Under the pieces are notes generated by a model. It had not been told where the DNA came from. It saw only the letters and a list, made by a program, of their open reading frames with translations, and did no database searches. A DNA stretch of 64,000 nt from Patiria miniata. Lineage: Eukaryota; Echinodermata; Asteroidea; Valvatida; Asterinidae. Positions 23,111-35,176 of this stretch are shown one piece after another (position 1 is the first letter of the stretch; each line of letters opens with the position of its first letter). A program made the translations under genes and the position numbers. Where the stretch lies: NCBI RefSeq assembly GCF_015706575.1, contig NW_024037059.1, positions 40,151,058 to 40,215,057 on the forward strand. The letters are read 5' to 3'.

Positions 23111-26100
23111 GCAAGCGAGACTGAATTAAACAACAATGTTTTTACAAGGGTATGTGTATCAGGGGTTAAAACCGGACACAGGGTTTTATTTGCGTGACTT
23201 TGAATAGGTAAAACATTTTATTGCAAAGCTACAAATCTCACGGCAGGGCTTACTTGTTTACATAGCGCACGTATCTTCTCGAACATCTTAATTCGCTGGA
23301 GAAACGGACTTTGCACCCAGTCCTTGGGAAAGCTTATGTACATAGAATGCAACTCGGCTTTTGACTCTCCATAGCCTGAGTTCGTTTGACGAAAATGACA
23401 CATCTCCGCTAAAAGGGCAAAGAAAGTTCAACTGGGTTTGATCATGACGTCTGGGAAGTATACAATGTCAGTTTGATAGTATGGTACAAATCATGCGTGT
23501 AAAAAAGATCGACAGAAGGGACTTGTTTGGTTAGTTGGTGATGGAATTGTGTTGGGTTTTAAAACGCTAGGTGGTATAGATCGTGAGCATTTTGGGCGCT
23601 CGAGATAAAATTTAGGTGTCCCGGCAGGATTTGTCTACTTAAATGGATTATAACATAATAACACATTTTGCTATACATATATGCCGACAGGCCAAGTGGC
23701 ATTGTCTAGCAATTACAGATAATCACTATTTTGTTCCAATGACGGTTCCGTCACGTCCGCGTAAAGCTTGGACCAAATCTTCTTTAACCGTGTAGGCCTA
23801 CCAGTATTTTACATTCAGTATTCAGTTCTTCATTCGAAGACCTAGCTACGGGTTTTAAACAGATTGATTGGATTAAAATAATTTAAGATTTTAAGAATAG
23901 TAAATCTACCAAAGAATAATACACTGTACATGTTTGTACTTGTAGCAGGTTTGTACTTGTACTTATCTGTGTATTGATGCTGGATTCACAGCGAATGCTG
24001 CATTTCCAGTGTGCTGTCGGACTGCCAATAAAAGCAGTTTGACAGAGATTTGACTCAGCAACTTACCAGTGCCTTGTGTCTTTATTTTTTTTTTTTTACA
24101 TGTACATGTAATGTTCTTTCTGGTGTAATTATTCCCAAAATCAAACTAACAACCCCCCCCCCAAAAAAAAAGGACATAAAAGGAACATTATCAAAAGTGT
24201 CAAATAGTGGCTCAGATGCAGATGGCACCACCGAGAATCTAGAACCCCACCGCTCCGGGGCCCTAATAACCCACACCGCAAAATGGCTTCCCGCTCAATT
24301 CGCGCTCGCAAATTCCATTTGAAAAACCCAGCACCCCCTGGCAAGTATGTGTTCCAACGGGCTTGACCCAATGCTTCAAAATTTTCGACGCTGGGCCGGC
24401 CACGCGGGCTCCTTGCCGGCGCGCGCAACGTAATTTCGCGCCACTGTTAAAAATGCTCAAGGGTTGTTTAAGCACCCTTCTCAATGTGCTCCAGCGGAAA
24501 TGAACACGTTCCGTCGGATCAACTCTACGAGAATTATTCGGCAGGGATAACTCTCATTACTCGGTCGTAAACCTGCCTCTATTAAAGAGAAGATAGCAGG
24601 TCTGTTCATCTGAAAGACCATCGCACACAGGTTATCGTAAACTGATCACAGCTGTAGATGTACAAGGCAAATAATTAAGAAAATAATTGTAATAAACGAC
24701 CGCACAGTAGTGTAAATTTTACACGTGAAATGAATTCGTCTAACAAGTTGGGCATCAGAAGAAAAAAATGCTGTTAGTCGAAAACTGTTACTTTTTTTCA
24801 AATGTGTAGTTGTTCCGAATGAAAACGTTGACACAGTGCTGTCATTTGCGAAAAAAGGCATACTAAATTTAGCTCCTTGGCTCCTTGGCTAGATTATTTT
24901 AGTGATGGATTAACTATGCGACACAGTGGTCCGAAGCAATGACATGTGAAAGAACTTCCACTTTTCTTTTTTAAGAAGGCTGAATCTCTAAAGGCTTATA
25001 GTTTTTATAATCCGCTTTAGATTTTGAGTGCATGCTGTTTTTCCTAACAATTGTGAAAATTAAATGGCAAATGACCCTTTATGCATGTACAATATGACTA
25101 TACTCATGTAGTCGTGTATCGACCTCCCACCATGGACGTCTCATTTGTCCCTCTTTTGTTTGTACTTTTTACGAAGACTCTTATAATTATGTTTTGTACA
25201 CGATCCCAATCGCGGACGTATGCTGGGAATCGCGGACGATATTTGGGTGTTTTCTTGGTTCTCCGTCATTTTTCGTCCACGGTTTGAATGCCTGAACACG
25301 CCCACGCCAGAAGATTGTTTTGGTAAGATGGGTTTACCAAAGTGTAATGACACTGATTAATCAACGCAAGCGAGAGCAAAGACGAGTAGTGGATTCCTAA
25401 GTATATTATGTAACTGTAAAAAGCAACTCATTCGGTAATGCACCAGTGTCGACCTAAATATGCGCAGTGGCAGTTAACTCCATTATATCTCGGGTTTTTT
25501 TTTAATTGCACGCATGAATAACGCATTGCCCTCTTTCTACGCCATGGTCTCTCAAGAAATGTCATTACTATCCTTTCCGAATCAGGACGAATTAACGCGC
25601 GAGATTGCGTGAGTTCCACTCTGCCTTTTCAATTGCCGGGCAAATTGCGAAGGCAGACTTTTCAAATCGGCATTTTTAAAGGCTGCGCTGTAATTGGAGA
25701 ACGTGGATCCTATTTCCAAGGGGTCCGTTAACTGTTACAGCGCATGCACCTAAACGCAGTCGCCTTTTGCTGCCTATATTGTTCATGATCACTTCACGAT
25801 AAAGTGAGAGCGATATCACTTCACGATAAAGAGAGAGAGAGATAACTGAATTTCCGTATAGCAGTGCATCGGGCGCAGCGTAAGTAAAACATTCGTTGTA
25901 CTTTAGAATCGCACCTTTATTCCAGGGTTATCAGTATTATTTTCAGTGATCTTGCCCCCATAAACGCCGACGTTTAATGCCGTTCCGTTGTTTTCAAGAA
26001 AACTCTCCAACTTTTCAAACATTGGACGAAATGTCTTCCGTCATATAACTTGTTGCAGAATGATATTATTATAGATGAAACATAGGTAAAGTGTTTGTAT

Positions 26101-29100
26101 TATAATCGTCCACTTATAAAATATTCGCTTGTAAGTCAAAATTTAAAAATGCAATCTTACGTCATTAAGTGTAAAACACAGAAATATGAATCATACCATT
26201 TGTTGGGTTGTTTGTTTGATGTTTGTTTGTTTTTTTGTTTGTTTTGGGGTTGTTTGACTGTTTGTTTTCGTTGTTACATGGATCTGCACCGTAGTGAAAT
26301 TCCCTTTATGTAGATAACATCATATGGCTTGCTACGTGAAACTTGAATGGTTGTCTAAAATTCGGCACCTAACCAATGATACTTTTAGACGAGGCACTTT
26401 CAGATAAGTGTTATGCAGTGAGATTATGTGTTCAGTTATAGGCGTGCTTTATAGAAGACCGATAAAGTCTTGCCGTAGGGCCTACACGGGCAACTCTCAC
26501 TACCAATCAGATTTGTCCAACGTTGGGCCATTACTCCCAGCCCCCAGCTACGATTAGCCCCATTAAATCATCGCGTCGCACCTGTAATTCATTGATAATA
26601 CTGGTGCCGTAACAGCCGTGAGACTACCGTATTAGAAAAATAACAACATGAAGTGCGCAGGCATGTTTTGATCTTTTGGGATGGTGGAGGGTCTATTCTT
26701 AACTCTGTGGCGCGGGGCGGGGGGGGGGGGGGATCTACTGTTGTATGCTGTTGCCGACGTCAGTCGCGGATTTAAAATACATTGATAGAGATGACGATGT
26801 TCATTTCGCCGAGTCTGACACAGTTTTTCCTGTATGTACTGTGATGTTTAGTGTAGAATGATTGTGTAGTGTACGTACACAGCAATGCATACATTGTTAT
26901 CAGGAGAAATGGTAAACGTATAGAAGTGTTGTCTTTCTGATAATTTCGATACCTACTGGTGTAGTACAATTTTGTAAGGACGTTATGTCCGACAGCCCAT
27001 ACAATGAAACATTGGCATGATGATCAGGGGTAGCAACTTTATTATTTGGGTGTTATAACATGTTCATGTTGCGCATTATTATTGTATACGCGATCGAATA
27101 ACGAACTTCATGAGGTTAGCTGTTTTGGAGGCCTCGCGGAGTAAAAAAAAGAGACAACAGAGTGTTTTAATGTTTGTGAAAACACGATACAACACTGAGT
27201 TAATATATTGACCGTTGCATATCAATAGGCATTGGTTGTCATTTCTCGCTTTTGCATTTGATTAAAACTCGGCCAGTTTTGTCATGCCAAATGGCTTATG
27301 CCAAATGGCTTAATTCCTGCACTCAAGACGGAAAGGTTCGGTTGGTGGGAGAACAAACGATTGCTTTGCCCGATAAGGAAAAAATTCATCCCCAGAGGAA
27401 CCTGTCTACTTACAAGTTGACTTTGCATTGGCACAGGGAAACTTGAGTGGCCGTCATGCAATACTCCGAGCATTATCGGCAGTTTTATAGCAAAATGATT
27501 GTATTTCAAGGGGAACCAACTCGATTTTGTTTGCAATGGGTTATCTGAAAGCATATCTTACAATGCGCACTCATCGCGGTAACATAGCAGATCGCAAACT
27601 TGTAAATTATAGCCGGAGAATTTGGTTGTATCGGAAGAGTCCAATTTCGTTTGCTCTTCTCTTTTCCAGTTGTTGAAAGAGAAATTTTTAAGAAGAAAAA
27701 CAAAACTTCGACACGTTCTACTCGAAACGAACAGTCTCAGAACCATTCAAATTGTGACCTAGTTAAACTGTTTTACACCTGTCTACGGTTCCTAAAAGGC
27801 GAGTGTAAAAAAACGATGTACTTAAATTCGCGCGGGCGGGAAAAAAAGGGCCTTCAATTCTGTTGATTGCGACGAACGAAACACCATTCAATCCAAATGA
27901 CAACATTAACATTTGAAAAGATGGGGAATCTACGAAATGTTGGTTGATTAACTATACAATCTGAACCTTTAGCCAAGTGGGTGCGACAGATCAATTTAAT
28001 ATGCACATAAACACTCAAAAAGTTGAAAGCTTCCCGCCACGGAATAAAATGCTTCGCGCCAAAATGAAATTATCCCGGGCTACCGTCGTTTGCCGCCAAC
28101 AGTCGATCCCTTGCTTATAACGGTTATGAGCTCGACGTAAAATTAAACTCATCTCGGAATTCACACCCCCCCCCTTCTATACAGCGGATAATGGTCGGCG
28201 ATGTTAGTCGGTGCTTTCATCAGCTTCGTGTTGGCATATTCACTCCCTGCACCTTCGCCGCCAGACGAACCCGGTCAAAAGATTGGAACGTTTTGGGAAA
28301 TGCAGCCGGTTGACGTGATTTTTTTTCTCAAGCGCACAGAGCAAGACGAATGCGTCATTATCAGTTCGATCCTAATGGGAACTTTAAAATGCGCACTATG
28401 AGCGGAGCTAATAAAGTGCCATCCAGTAATTGACTTGCACGTCCTGTATACCTTTGAATATTAACCAGATTCATTGTGGAAAGGAGGATTGCTAGAGCAT
28501 GTGTCTTTGCATTTTATGTCCTTATTTAAACAATGTACCTTATATAGTGCACGGTTCCTTTAAATGTGTTACTAAATTAGGACACAGGTACTAATGTTTA
28601 GCTTTCACACTAAGGCTTTTGCAGACATATTGGCGCTCAACTTCAGTGAATCTGATCAAAGAACAATAATGTGGATTCGCACGTCCTCCGGATCTTAAAG
28701 GGACTTTACTTACGGCAGATCAAAAGAATTTTATGACATACTTTATTTTTATGAAGAGCGTAACTGGTCACTGTGTGCTGTGCCGTCCAAGAAATAAACC
28801 GATGAAAAATAAAACCAATCGATTGCAATCAAGAGCTGAAATGTTCTCGTTCTATTGCAACTTTATTGCTGCTTGAATTTAATGTCAATCGCTGATTTGT
28901 TTTCCATTCAAATGTGACTTTATTGGAATGTAACGACTTACAGTCTCGTCTCAGTACCTTAATCTTCTGCTGTGACATTACGTTCTTCTGTATGTAATCT
29001 GACCGGAAGACTGTACACAATATCATCAAGGCATGCTTAGCTCCGATACACGACTCTGCAACTGGTTTTTGATCATTGATAGTTTTTGTGTTTGATTACC

Positions 29101-32100
29101 TAACATGAATGGTTGAGCACGTAGTGTACCAAATGGACTTTGTGAATTACGAGTTTAATTCCTGGTTTGCTTAAGAATACCCCAGGGTTCTGTAACTCGT
29201 GTTGATCAAGTTCTGTTTTTACAGACGAAATTACTATGGATTGACATGTTGCATGCAGAGCGCGCGCGCTTGGCTAAATTGGATCTTCGCATTTAATGGG
29301 TTTTGAATTTGGACAAAGAGGGCGCCGTGCAGGGTAAAACGAGAGGGAACATCGGCTGGTTCCCGTTCCCTCCCTCTAGACTTTGGGGTGGGAGGCAGGA
29401 ACCAGTTTTGAAGTATAAGCTGGTTCGCGTGCGCTTTTATCGCAAAACCGGGAAGGTTAAAAATAGCACACCAGTGACATACTCTTCGCAGACAGAGATC
29501 TATCGGGAACCACAATGATGTTATACAGTCTGGTTTAACTAAGAATGAACAACTTCGTGTTCAGGAGCTTAATCTAAAGTTGCTGCTTCTTAAATTAAGT
29601 GTGGGTTGGAAGAATGTAATCATAATTAGAATGTTTTACGTCAATAATAAGCCACAATCATGGCACTATTTATAGGGCATTGTAGGTCAAACTTACGACA
29701 CAATAGCTCTTCGGGCATCGCACGATGCAAATTGAAGCCCCTAAACATCCGTCTTAAAATAGCGATATACGACTTGTCAAATGGCTCGTGGGCACACGGG
29801 TATTATTTGAGAAGGGGAACTCTGTAAACATTTCAATCATACGGGGGACGGGGCCGGTCGTACAGGTAATCTCTCCCGTCGGTTTCCCGGGGGAAAAACT
29901 CGGTCGTAACGGCACCGTAACCGGCCAAATTGCCCCCACCAAAAAGACATTACTCATGCCGGGGTGAGCCCTTGGGATTCCGGCCGTGGGAACGAGTCTG
30001 CGTCGCCCTCAGAGCAACATACTGCAAATGAACGATTTAGCTGACGGTGTGCTTAACCCTAAATCGCAAGCTTCATGCAACTGCGGTTAATGAGAATGAA
30101 CTATAAGGACGACCCACTGATTCAGTTTAAGGAACGACCTTTAAAACTGACCTCATTTTGGTAGAACAAAAGGTTAGAAAGTTGACTTTGTCCCGAACTC
30201 TTAACTGGAACCTGAGCGGTTCCAGTTAAAGAGAATGGTTTAGGAAACGTAAAAAAAAACCACCAATGACTCTGGGGTACGGGGTACTCATAATGCTTGA
30301 AATTATATTAAAATTATATTACATACATGTAATACAAATTATTTACTGTTAACAAAAATCCACATAATCGTAGTTAGGCAAAGCTGTTTCGTGGACGGAG
30401 AACAGTTATACGAATACAATCATTTTTTATATTACAAATCGATTTATGTTAACATAAATCCCCTTATAATAGACAGCACCATTACGCTATGCGTTTTGCT
30501 TTACTAAACGTATTAATTTGCAAAAATGCTGATTTGCTTTACTGCATACCAACATTTTCTCAGTATTGCTAGAGGCCCTGACAGAAAAACTGTCACTGTG
30601 TGTTTGTCACCACCACTCGCCCGTTCCTGATATCCGTACATCGTTCCTACAGGCGATGGCGCGACCAAATTAATGCGCATATAATAACTTGTTCATTTCC
30701 AACCCATATTTTTTGTCTTGGCCTGTTGGCTTATAAATCTTAACAGGCAATCAGATATAAGGGGTTGATACGGATGTGGTTGCATACGTGTGGATCGTTA
30801 TGGGCTAGGGAGTGATTTCATTAGGGGTGTCGGGGACCTGCGATCGACGCGCGGCGGTCCACGGGTCGAAGTGTTGAAAAGGGCGCGCGCGCGCGAAAGA
30901 ACATGAAGCGGTCCAGCACGGTGTTCATTTTGGGTTCACGTCGCGTAGTAGGGTTGTGATTAGGGCGAGTGTGTTAGGGGAAAGGTTGACAAATGTGCGA
31001 AAGACACACGATGGAATAATTCAAGAGGTTTGGGATAGCGGGAGATACGGGACACATCAATAAATAATCGATTGGTAATGGCGGTAAAAGTCAAGCAGGA
31101 TTCTCAAAGAAAAGAATTATATTGTTTTTTTTAGTGCCACGTGGGGGTGCATTAGGCGCATCTAAGGATGGAATTTGGATTTAAAAAGGTAACATTAAGC
31201 TCATTTTCGTGAAAAAGATTTGGACATTTGGACATATCCGGTTCGAAACATAAACGTTTCTCCAAAGGTGATGTTCATGTCCGTAAGCCGGTCACAGAAG
31301 ATTTAATAACTTGGTTTATGCCCTACACCCAATATTTTAATAAAGTAACCAAAAGAAGACCTTTGCGCAAGTCTTCTTTTCTTACAGTCTGAGGTTTGTT
31401 GGTTTGATTTCAGAATCAAGACAGATATTTCGATGAATTCTTCAAAAAGAAAAAAAAAATCTAAAGCTACCCCTATTTGTTTGATTGTCTGTTAATATCA
31501 CCGGAGTAAGCAGACTCCCTTACCGTCTTAGATTCCTAAATCGTCGCGGTGTTGCGTTTCAGGTGAACCACCGATACCGTTTCGTCCCTTGAGGAGGCAC
31601 GGTTGGATTGAAGGCCCGAGATAATAAAACAAAAAGAAAGAAACTGGTGGAAGTCCAATCGAGTGCGAGTCAGCTAGCGCGCGAGGCCAGATCGCCCTGG
31701 GGCAACTGCCCGGGCAATGTTTTGCACAGACACGCTGATCATTGCGTACGTACGTGGGCAGAGCGTCCACTGAACGTGGGAGCCGGTGGCTTCAGGGTCC
31801 ATTTCTGACATGTTTTCCTACGGTTATTTTGTCACAAAACCTGCGTTTTTTTCCAGACAATTCTCGTTTAATTATCCTCACTTTTTGACAGGGTTGTCAG
31901 AAGTAGCCTATATTTGAAGGGCTAAATTCTCACTTTTTGTTTTTCAAGCTCGATGTAAAATTGAGAAGAGTTTGGTTCCTAATTAACAGACTGACAGACA
32001 TGGTTTTTTGTCGTCCAAAAACGTAGACATCCTTGTAGTAATGAAAAACGCCTCAAGACATAATAACATGGAATAAATTGGAAACACGAATATAGTTTCC

Positions 32101-32527
32101 GATCCCACACAATAACACCTCCAAATTAAGTTTTAAAAAACCCCTAAAAACAAAATCCTCGTTTCATGAAATGTTCTTTTAAAAAATCGGCTTGACAGCT
32201 AGACCCATCAATTGCACCATTTCAATTGAACGTCCAGTTTGAAAATAAATTGTCACAGAATGTCTTGTTTATCAAGCAATAACAAAGGTGTAGAGAGAGC
32301 ATGTTTCAACTTTACGCCACAAAATAGCTGGGACATCGTGAATAATGAACGTGTACCTGGCGACAACTGTATAATGAGATGTCGGTCATCTTCCATGTGC
32401 AGTTTTCTTTTAGAAATAAACACAAACTACATGTGCTTCGCTTCTATTTTTCAGTTATGGAGTGATGTCTAGACCGATTATTGGATAACCCGGCCGGCGG
32501 TGCACCAGAATTCAACCTTGCTTGAAA
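23111..32527. other. Gene-poor stretch upstream of the GPCR
   Basis: No gene is supported across this 9 kb. Visible items: a partial copy of a C-run repeat at 24,150-24,300; a tandem ATCACTTCACGATAAAG pair at about 25,789-25,833; a G14 run at 26,719-26,732; a tandem TGCCAAATGGCTTA pair at about 27,284-27,311; a near-perfect 30-bp palindrome at 31,351-31,380; and CpG-rich patches near 30,830-30,960 and 31,640-31,790. The last two could hold non-coding 5' exons of the receptor gene that follows, but I cannot show this. Confidence 0.35.
24150..24300. repeat. C-run repeat, partial copy related to 45,430-45,710
   Basis: A C10A9 junction (24,153-24,171) is followed by a block containing GGCACCACCGAGAATCTAGAA. 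The same order occurs near 45,600-45,635 as CGCACCACAGAGCATCTAGAA, also next to long C and A runs. The two are diverged copies of one repeat. I cannot see matching ends here, so only a fragment is called. Confidence 0.5.
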
Positions 32528-35176
32528 ATGGCGGAAAACACGAGTCAGATTTTAGGTAAGTGGAACACTTTACAACAGTTTTTCAAAAGGTATCTTGGAA
32601 GATAGGATATAAAAGTGGGGTAATGTGCGTAGGTGCTCACTTTACTCTGTGAGCCACTTAAAAAATAGGTTACTTAACATCAGTTTGATACATGTTACAG
32701 TTCTGTATTTGAATAGTAAGGTAACACTTGAAGCATTGCGAAATTAAATCTCAAAAACAAAATAAACAACTCAAGTCACACAAAAGACGGGGATGCTTTT
32801 GAGAGACGGAAACATAATCCCGTAGCAGAGATCTAAGGAGAGAACTCGGAATCGCCTTAGACTCTAGGAGCGGAGTGTCGATTTCCATTCAAGACCCGTT
32901 TCAGTTAATTCTTGAGAAAGGCACCGGTACACAGCGTAGATGTATGATTGTCTGGATTTGATTCTTATCCGCTGACGCATGCGCAGTAAGCTCCTCTCGG
33001 GTAACCACTGACGTCAGTTTACTTTGTGATTTCGATAAATCGGTTTTGATTTGAAACAAAATGGCACTACATTTTATCTGTTTTCCCGCCAAATGCCATT
33101 GGAAACCCCTCTAGGATCATCGGGAGAAATGTGTTATTGGATTTGGAAAAAAAAACACCATAGCTGGCAAGAGAAGTCTTATGCTGCTAACTTTGTTCCT
33201 CTACTAATGGTATGGATTCACATGATCCTACTCAATGTTGCCGTGGTGACTGGCAAGCACGTCATCACTTGCTTCATCACCTCGTGTTCCTTGCTTCCAT
33301 AATTGCCACAATGTGAACTGTAGAGGGCGCGTTGCAGCATATAGGATGAGTGAGGCTGGGTACCAGTCTGGCCTCAGTATTCCGTTGTAAGACAGACACT
33401 AATTTCGCTGGTTCTATTAAGCTGCTGTCGTTAAAACTACATCTAGGATTCAGTTGCACGTTTCAAATTCTCAGCACAAAGGCAAATACATCAACTTGGA
33501 GCCATTGCCATAATACAATTTTTTTTGTTCAACGAAGATTCTCGTTTTTGTTCTCTTCACGCAGAATTCGTGAATGTTACAGATGGGAACTACACAGAGG
33601 AATGGGTTGACATTTACATTCTATCACCCTTCAAGGAGATTCTGATCCTTAGCTTCACGCTGACGTTCATCCTGGGTCTCTCGGGCAACCTGCTGGTCAT
33701 CTTCGTCATCGCTCACAATCGTTCCATGCACACCGTGACGAACTTCTTCCTTGCTAACTTGGCCGTGGCCGATCTCTTAGTCTCTGTCCTGTGCGTCATT
33801 CCTAAGCTTCTCTACTTCGTCTCCGAGGAGTGGTACTACGGCGACTTCCTGTGCAAGATCCACAACTATGCCCAGAGCGCCACCACCACCTCCTCCATCT
33901 TCATCCTGACCGTCATCTCCATGGAGCGCTTCATCGCCATCTTGCGCCCTCTTGAGACCAGACGCCTGCTGACGGCTCGCCGTCTGACCGTGGCCATGGC
34001 CGTGGTGTGGATCGCCAGCGCCACGCTTAACATCCACACCATCTGGTATTATCAGGTGCCGGTGACAGAGGGCCAGCCGAGCTACTGCGTTGGATCCGCC
34101 TCCATAGAAACCATCCAACAGCAGACCCTGGCATTTTTCTTCCTCTATTATATCATCCCCCTCTTCGTCATGGTTGTGTTGTACGGCTTCATTTGCCAGA
34201 AACTCTGGGTGAGCAGCAAAATGACACTCATGGCGTCTGACACTGAGAAGAAGAGCTCGGAGCGCCCTCATCGTAACTTCATAGAGAGGTTGAGCAGGGT
34301 GCGGTACCTGATTCGGCCAAGGGGGAGAGCCACTCCCTCTGCCGACAAGGAGAAAGTTGACAGCGCTCTCACCGGGGTGCGCCAGCAAACAGCTCTGGGG
34401 AATCCCGAGGAAGCGCAGGTGTTGATGGAGACCCAGCTGTCCAATGAATCCACGGGGAACGTGGACCAACGTATCGGGCCGTTCTTCCTGGACGAGCCCG
34501 ACGAGGACAGCGGGCCCTCCGACCCCACTGACCCGCCCAGCATCTACAAGCCCCGTGCTCAGGACCGGCCGATTCGCATCCAGGTCGACCTAGCGGGCAA
34601 CGGTGGCAATCCGGCCGTGAGAGACCCGCAAGCGTTCCAAGAGACCACGCTCGGCGGCATGGACAACAGCCACCCGAGGAAAAATGGTCACGGTCCCTCC
34701 AACAATAACATTTCGCAGTCTGGTAAACCAAGTCGGCCTCATAACCAGAACCGGTTATCGCAACCGCGTCCTCTGACCATTTCCAAACCGGATAAGTCCA
34801 AGACCAAAAAGAACAAAAAAAGGAGGCCATCACGGCTCGTAAGAAGGTCATTAAGCTTCTAGTCGTGATCGTGTCCTCCTTTGCTCTGTGTTTGCTGCCC
34901 TACCAAGTCCTCAGCCTCTACATGACCTTCGGCGGCGATGGTTTGACCACGGCTGCGCAAATCTTAGCCCCCCTCACCTATCTGTGCTACTTCTTCAACA
35001 GCGCCCTCAACCCATTCTTGTACGCGTTCCTCTCGGATAACTTCCGAAAGCGCATGAAGGAGACTCTGACCCTGAGGTCATCATCCCGCCGGAAGAGCTG
35101 GATGCGCACGCAGGCTCGCCTGCGCAGTGTGACGGAGGGAAACACGGAGACAGAAACGGTGTACACATGTACTTGA
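32528..35176 (+). CDS. Rhodopsin-family (class A) peptide GPCR, two exons, one frame break
   Basis: Seven-transmembrane G-protein-coupled receptor of the plasma membrane. Exon 1 (32,528-32,555) encodes MAENTSQIL and ends at G|GTAAGT. Exon 2 starts at 33,565 after a pyrimidine-rich CGCAG, and the split codon joins in frame as Glu. N-glycosylation sites NTS, NVT and NYT precede TM1. Class A landmarks are visible: GNLLV in TM1, LAVADL in TM2, ERF in place of DRY (SMERF) after TM3, W in TM4 (VVWIAS), YIIPLFV in TM5, CLLPY in TM6 (the usual Trp is Leu), NPFLY in TM7. The third intracellular loop is very long, about 240 residues, with basic and Pro-rich parts. The frame shifts by one base at the A7 run 34,815-34,821; ARKKVIKLLVVIVSS and the rest of TM6-TM7 continue in another frame up to 35,176. 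This may be an assembly error in the homopolymer. By eye it resembles trissin-type peptide receptors, but the ligand class is not settled. AATAAA lies at 35,801. Confidence 0.88.

Noticed and set aside
28201-28401. A 66-codon plus-strand frame with a signal-peptide-like start (MLVGAFISFVLAYSLPA)
   Set aside because: It has no cleavage motifs of a neuropeptide precursor, no homology I know and no splice support. It could be revisited with transcript data.
33777-34851. Long minus-strand frames (230 and 160 codons) over the receptor
   Set aside because: They are shadows of the GC-rich GPCR exon on the plus strand.
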